A stretch of 21,282 bases of DNA, from the IMG/VR virus record IMGVR_UViG_3300007229_000117, positions 1 to 21,282 of that record. One strand, 5' to 3'. Positions within the stretch are counted from its first letter, which is position 1, and each line of letters starts with the position of its first letter. Both the position numbers and the translations under genes were made by a program. Shown piece after piece: positions 18,539-21,282 of this stretch. Under the pieces are notes generated by a model that was not told the origin of the DNA, did not search any database, and saw only the letters and a list, made by a program, of their open reading frames with translations. The stretch comes from a virus.

Positions 18539-18607
18539 GTTGTATAGTTTTTCTAATCCCTGACAGTCGCATTGGGCGGCTGACACTAGCCACGACAGGA
18601 GAATGAC

Positions 18608-19234
18608 ATGGCTACAACAACTTTTACCGGTGCAGTTCGCTCACAAGGTGGTTTTACCTCTATCAGCAAAAACTCTTCTACCGGCGCTCTCACTACTCTT
18701 TCAAGCATCAGTTCAACTGGTGTATCTTCTTTTGATGCAAACACAATGGCTGTAGAAGCTGGTACTGGTATTACAACTGGTAGCGGCACTATTTATCGTA
18801 CTTCTGTACAGCGTGTAGGCGGCATCATTACAACTCGTATTCTTATTGACCTAACTGGTCTGCGTTCAACAGGATCTGGTGACATCATTGGTGTTAACGG
18901 TACAGCACTTGTTTGTCACATTGGTCAGATTACTGCTGCTAAAAACGGCACTGTCTTGACAGGCAGCATGGAATGCTTTGAGGCACCTGCTGGCGGTGAT
19001 CCAGACATTAACATTCACTCTGCAACAGAGGGTACGGGTGTTGAGGACGGAGCAATCGGTGACTTGACAGAGACACTTCTTGTTAACGCTGGTGACGCAA
19101 CCCTTGGAAGTAAGGTTTACTTTTCTGCGGTTCCTGCTGCCGATCAGTTCTTGTATCTAACAACAGGCGCAGCTACAGATGCTGATTATAGTGCTGGCAA
19201 ACTCTTTATCGAACTAATGGGTTACGAAGCTTAG
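18608..19234 (+). CDS. Probable virion structural protein, beta-rich (208 aa)
   Basis: The ATG follows GACAGGAGAATGAC. The product is Ser/Thr/Gly-rich with beta-strand patterns and few charged residues. It opens with TFTGAVRSQGGFTSISKNSS, a lead-in I recall in marine phage structural proteins. The body includes ILIDLTGLRSTGSGDIIGVN and ends YSAGKLFIELMGYEA. It stands as a single-gene unit between the capsid terminator (18511) and another terminator (19239). Likely a head decoration, fibre-base or surface protein; which one cannot be said. Confidence 0.72.
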   Translation: MATTTFTGAVRSQGGFTSISKNSSTGALTTLSSISSTGVSSFDANTMAVEAGTGITTGSGTIYRTSVQRVGGIITTRILIDLTGLRSTGSGDIIGVNGTALVCHIGQITAAKNGTVLTGSMECFEAPAGGDPDINIHSATEGTGVEDGAIGDLTETLLVNAGDATLGSKVYFSAVPAADQFLYLTTGAATDADYSAGKLFIELMGYEA

Positions 19235-19238
19235 TAAT

Positions 19239-19266
19239 GAGAGGGGGTAAAACCCCTCTCCTTTTA
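19239..19266 (+). terminator. Terminator after the 208-aa structural gene
   Basis: GAGAGGGG (19239-19246) pairs with CCCCTCTC (19253-19260), 6-nt loop, then CTTTTAT. The T run is short, so termination may be partial and allow read-through to the gene at 19281. Confidence 0.75.
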
Positions 19267-19280
19267 TAAAGGAGTTTAAA

Positions 19281-19883
19281 ATGTCCAGTACAGTAGTGAC
19301 TGCAAAACTCATTAGCGATGAGAACGCATCCGATCCAGATAGGCTTGTAACGGCGGCTAGACCAGATACTAGCGCGACTATGGCTCAGACCACTTTTGCT
19401 GGAGGTGGGGCTAGAAACGTGACTGTGACTACAACGGGCACAGGTGACAACGCTAAAACATGTACGATTACAGGCACAGACGTTTTTGGGGACGCTATGA
19501 CGGAAGTCATCACCTCTACCGGTAGCGCAGAGGCTGTAGCAGGCACAAAACTGTTTTTAACAGTAAGTGCTGTAGAGTGCTCTGCAAAATATGCTGCGAA
19601 CATTACGGTAGGGTCCGGGGACCTTTGTGCCGAAGCCGTACAGGGTACGAATAGAATACGCTTAAAAGGGTTTTCTATTGTCTCTGGAGGAACCGCAGGG
19701 GTTATTAATCTTATCAACGGAGCCCCCGAAGATGGCACTATTTTGTTCAAAGCTCGGACGGTTGGAACCGATAATACTACGGTAGATACCACTATTCCGG
19801 ATCAGGGGGTGTTGTTTACCAACGGAATGGTTGTTCAATACACCATTGCTACCATTGACATGATGACGTTCTTTCATGGCTAA
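19281..19883 (+). CDS. Probable virion protein, beta-rich (200 aa)
   Basis: The ATG at 19281 follows AAAGGAGT (19268-19275). The 200-residue product is rich in Thr, Gly, Ala and Val and low in charge, with repeated beta-strand patterns (RNVTVTTTGTGDNAKTCTIT, TAGVINLINGAPEDGTILFK). Cys residues at the strand edges (C61, C99, C116) are unusual for such a protein. The overall style matches the 208-aa protein upstream, though I see no direct homology. It overlaps the basic protein at 19876 by 8 nt, so the two are co-translated. Probably part of the virion; exact role unknown. Confidence 0.68.
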   Translation: MSSTVVTAKLISDENASDPDRLVTAARPDTSATMAQTTFAGGGARNVTVTTTGTGDNAKTCTITGTDVFGDAMTEVITSTGSAEAVAGTKLFLTVSAVECSAKYAANITVGSGDLCAEAVQGTNRIRLKGFSIVSGGTAGVINLINGAPEDGTILFKARTVGTDNTTVDTTIPDQGVLFTNGMVVQYTIATIDMMTFFHG

Positions 19884-20166
19884 GAAGAAAGGCACCATGA
19901 AGGGTCATACCATAAGCGGTGGGCAGAAAAGACCCACTAAATCTGGTGCTGGAATGACGGCAAAAGGGGTTGCTAAGTATAGAAAAGACAACCCCGGAAG
20001 TAAGCTAAAAACGGCGGTTACCGGCAAAGTAAAGCCCGGTAGTGCCGCCGCAAAACGTCGTAAATCGTACTGTGCCCGTTCGGAGGGTCAGATGAAGAAG
20101 TTCCCTAAAGCGGCTAAAGATCCCAATAGCCGTTTGCGTCAAGCAAGGAAGCGTTGGAAATGTTAG
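19876..20166 (+). CDS. Very basic small protein, DUF6321-like (96 aa)
   Basis: A 96-residue protein with, by my count, 21 Lys and 9 Arg against 3 acidic residues. Its core GVAKYRKDNPGSKLKTAVTG followed by AAKRRKSYCAR and the end ARKRWKC are a conserved pattern I associate with DUF6321-type proteins of cyanophages and other marine phages. Two Cys (C66 and the last residue) are kept. It overlaps the upstream virion-type gene by 8 nt. The charge suggests nucleic-acid binding, possibly packaging-associated or ejected with DNA; this is inference. It heads a module of basic proteins extending to the window end. Confidence 0.75.
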   Translation: MAKKKGTMKGHTISGGQKRPTKSGAGMTAKGVAKYRKDNPGSKLKTAVTGKVKPGSAAAKRRKSYCARSEGQMKKFPKAAKDPNSRLRQARKRWKC

Positions 20167-20399
20167 GAGCACAGTTTATAACAGGTACTCTTTTTGTAGC
20201 TTTTGTGGGTGTTTGTGTCGCCGGTCTTACGTGGATATCTGCTACGTTAATAGAGGTTGATAAAAATATAGCCGTTATGGCTGTAAAAGCCGACGTTAAT
20301 AGTCAGAAGATAGATGAATTGCATGTAATGCTTAAACCTATGTGGGAAGAGTTTACCGGCAGAACTTATGACCAAAATTTGGCATTTAACCGAAGGTGA
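20160..20399 (+). CDS. Small membrane-anchored protein (79 aa)
   Basis: The ATG at 20160 overlaps the previous stop by 7 nt; a TTG two codons upstream (20154) is a less likely start. AAGGAAG (20144-20150) is the likely ribosome site. Residues 4-31 form a membrane helix (FITGTLFVAFVGVCVAGLTW) followed by ISATLIEVD. The rest is a short helix with coiled-coil character (KADVNSQKIDELHVMLKPMW) and a polar tail. It breaks the run of basic soluble proteins. The layout is like small phage membrane proteins of unknown role; a lysis or entry function cannot be told apart. Confidence 0.68.
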   Translation: MLGAQFITGTLFVAFVGVCVAGLTWISATLIEVDKNIAVMAVKADVNSQKIDELHVMLKPMWEEFTGRTYDQNLAFNRR

Positions 20400-20407
20400 G
20401 GTAAGCT

Positions 20408-20632
20408 ATGGGTAGTGCAGTAAATCTAGGCGCAGGGCAGTGCCCGACTCGTAAGAGTAGCGTTGTTCGCATGAAAAAAGGCGGTAAAGTTAAAAGTGGG
20501 GGTAAGATATGCCCTAGCGGTAAAGCGTGGGCAAAAAGAACTTTTGACACCTACCCTTCCGCTTATGCTAATATGGCTGCTTCAAAGTATTGTAAAGACC
20601 CTAACTATGCTAAAAAATCAAAAGGTAAATAA
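20408..20632 (+). CDS. Basic Cys-containing small protein with SAVNLG head and KGGKV motif (74 aa)
   Basis: The ATG follows GGTGAGGTAAGCT. The N-terminus MGSAVNLGAGQCP resembles the start of the 402-aa protein at 9084 (SAVNLGMG). RMKKGGKV (21-28) is one copy of the GGxV motif. A conserved-looking core follows: GGKICPSGKAWAKRTFDTYP and SAYANMAASKYCKDPNYAKK. Three Cys (12, 35, 62). It has about 17 Lys/Arg and two Asp. I recall this core, often with CPSGKAxAKRxFxxYPSAYAN wording, in many marine phages without a function. Modular build and charge suggest a nucleic-acid or virion-scaffold binding role. Confidence 0.72.
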   Translation: MGSAVNLGAGQCPTRKSSVVRMKKGGKVKSGGKICPSGKAWAKRTFDTYPSAYANMAASKYCKDPNYAKKSKGK

Positions 20633-20634
20633 CT

Positions 20635-20763
20635 ATGCTTAAACAAAATAAAGCAAAAGTTAAAAAAGTTATTAGAGGTCTTAATAAGGCTTCTAAGACA
20701 CATGCTGGTCAAGCTAGAACCCTTCAAGGAATCCTAAAGGGAAAAAAGAAAAAGGGTAAGTAA
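20635..20763 (+). CDS. Tiny Lys-rich protein (42 aa)
   Basis: A 42-residue frame from ATG 20635, two bases after the upstream TAA, ending in a TAATG junction with the next gene. By my count it has 13 Lys, 2 Arg and no acidic residue. The core KKVIRGLNKASKTHAGQART looks like one amphipathic helix plus a basic tail (KGKKKKGK). The upstream AAAAGGTAAAT serves as ribosome site. Charge and context make it part of the basic-protein module. Binding to DNA, RNA or an acidic phage protein is plausible but not shown. Confidence 0.7.
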   Translation: MLKQNKAKVKKVIRGLNKASKTHAGQARTLQGILKGKKKKGK

Positions 20764-21140
20764 TGGGTCAGCTTAAAGAATGGGTGAAACAGGACTGGGT
20801 TAGGATTGGATCAGATGGCTCTATCAAAGGTAAATGTGGTACTTCAAAAGATAAGAGTAACCCTGATCGTTGCTTGCCTAGAGCTAAAGCTAACAGTCTA
20901 TCGAAGAGCGAACGAGCTACAACGGCTCGTAAAAAGAAACGTGCAGGTGCTAAAGGCAAAACTACTGTTGCTAATACCAAAGCGGCGAAAGTAACGGGTT
21001 TAAAGAACGGCGGGGCTGTTACCAAGCCCAAAAGACCCTTCAGGGGTAAATCAATTCCGGGAACAGCCGTAGCAAGAGGTTGCGGCGCTGTCATGGCAAA
21101 CCGGAGAAAGAGAACCAAGGGTTCTGTAAGTCAAGCATAG
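20763..21140 (+). CDS. Basic modular protein with CGTSK.NPDRCLP core (125 aa)
   Basis: TAATG start. Three parts can be seen. Residues 5-45 (EWVKQDWVRIGSDGSIKGKC, then KSNPDRCLPRAKA) form a compact two-Cys unit that looks conserved. A Lys/Arg linker (52-77) leads to GLKNGGAV (79-86), a copy of the GGxV motif. The C-terminal end has KSIPGTAVARGCGAVMANRR, a short motif I have seen at the ends of other phage proteins. No membrane helix or enzyme motif. It looks assembled from linear motifs shared among neighbours, so it may be a tether or nucleic-acid binder. Function unknown. Confidence 0.72.
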   Translation: MGQLKEWVKQDWVRIGSDGSIKGKCGTSKDKSNPDRCLPRAKANSLSKSERATTARKKKRAGAKGKTTVANTKAAKVTGLKNGGAVTKPKRPFRGKSIPGTAVARGCGAVMANRRKRTKGSVSQA

Positions 21141-21149
21141 GAGAATAAA

Positions 21150-21282
21150 ATGGCTAGTGAATTTCCTTCCGTAAGTGAGTACTCCGCCGATCTTGTTGGC
21201 ATGAAGAAAAAAGGTATGGCTAAAGGCGGTGCCGTCGGTATGAAGAAAAAAGGCTACGCTAAAGGCGGAAAAGTCCAGAAGA
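21150..21282 (+). CDS. Repeat-containing basic protein, N-terminal fragment (3' end outside window)
   Basis: The ATG at 21150 follows TAGGAGAATAAA and the frame is open to the window end (44 codons). After a polar head (MASEFPSVSEYSADLV) come two 13-residue repeats: GMKKKGMAKGGAV (residues 17-29) and GMKKKGYAKGGKV (30-42). Each holds the GGxV motif. At the DNA level the two 39-nt units (21198-21236 and 21237-21275) are nearly identical, so the duplication is recent or maintained. More repeats may follow outside the window. It belongs to the basic module; function unknown. Confidence 0.75.
   Translation, partial: MASEFPSVSEYSADLVGMKKKGMAKGGAVGMKKKGYAKGGKVQK

Overview
The window is a 21.3 kb piece of a tailed double-stranded DNA phage genome (Caudoviricetes). 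Every convincing gene is on the + strand, packed with ATGA, TAATG or 8-nt overlaps. The hallmark genes are a small terminase subunit, a large terminase, a P22-type portal, a T4-type lysozyme with a 3TM-type holin, a GroES-like co-chaperonin, a scaffold and a major capsid protein. The P22-type portal suggests a short-tailed phage, but no tail gene lies in the window. Many of the unnamed proteins, especially the Lys-rich set at the right end and the membrane proteins before the lysozyme, resemble what I remember from environmental marine phages of alphaproteobacteria. That host guess is an inference. No integrase, repressor, tRNA, CRISPR or insertion sequence is visible.

Layout. (1) 1-1761: a string of small, mostly acidic proteins of unknown function, including two very short genes, a CxxC/CxxC protein and a one-helix membrane protein. 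(2) 1765-2430: a single-gene unit with a near-consensus promoter, a leader hairpin, a C39/papain-like cysteine peptidase-like protein and a strong terminator. (3) 2431-2716: a non-coding AT-rich stretch with five GGTACC palindromes, three of them exactly 9 bp apart, and a promoter. (4) 2717-4401: small terminase, an overlapping VRR-NUC-type nuclease and three small genes. (5) 4405-7057: a GC-richer cassette of DUF932 protein, Cys-rich protein and acidic coiled-coil protein, each ending in a terminator, two of them near-identical. (6) 7058-7620: a non-coding block with a 7-bp tandem repeat, several hairpins and a perfect 16-bp copy of the bacterial chromosomal parS site, TGTTTCACGTGAAACA. (7) 7621-14830: large terminase, a 402-residue unknown, portal, four small membrane or exported proteins, holin and lysozyme. 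(8) 14873-18538: a short TTG-start gene, GroES-like protein, scaffold, two unknown virion-type proteins and the major capsid protein, closed by a strong terminator. (9) 18608-21282: two beta-rich virion-like proteins, then a run of very basic small proteins sharing short motifs; the last runs off the window.

How they work together. The terminase pair, portal, scaffold, co-chaperonin and capsid protein form the head assembly and DNA packaging set. The membrane protein run with holin and lysozyme releases the virions. The DUF932 cassette, the nuclease and the small-gene string look like early or middle functions acting on DNA or on the host. The parS site, with no ParA or ParB in the window, is the most unusual element. 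The basic-protein module is the best candidate for an undescribed protein system.
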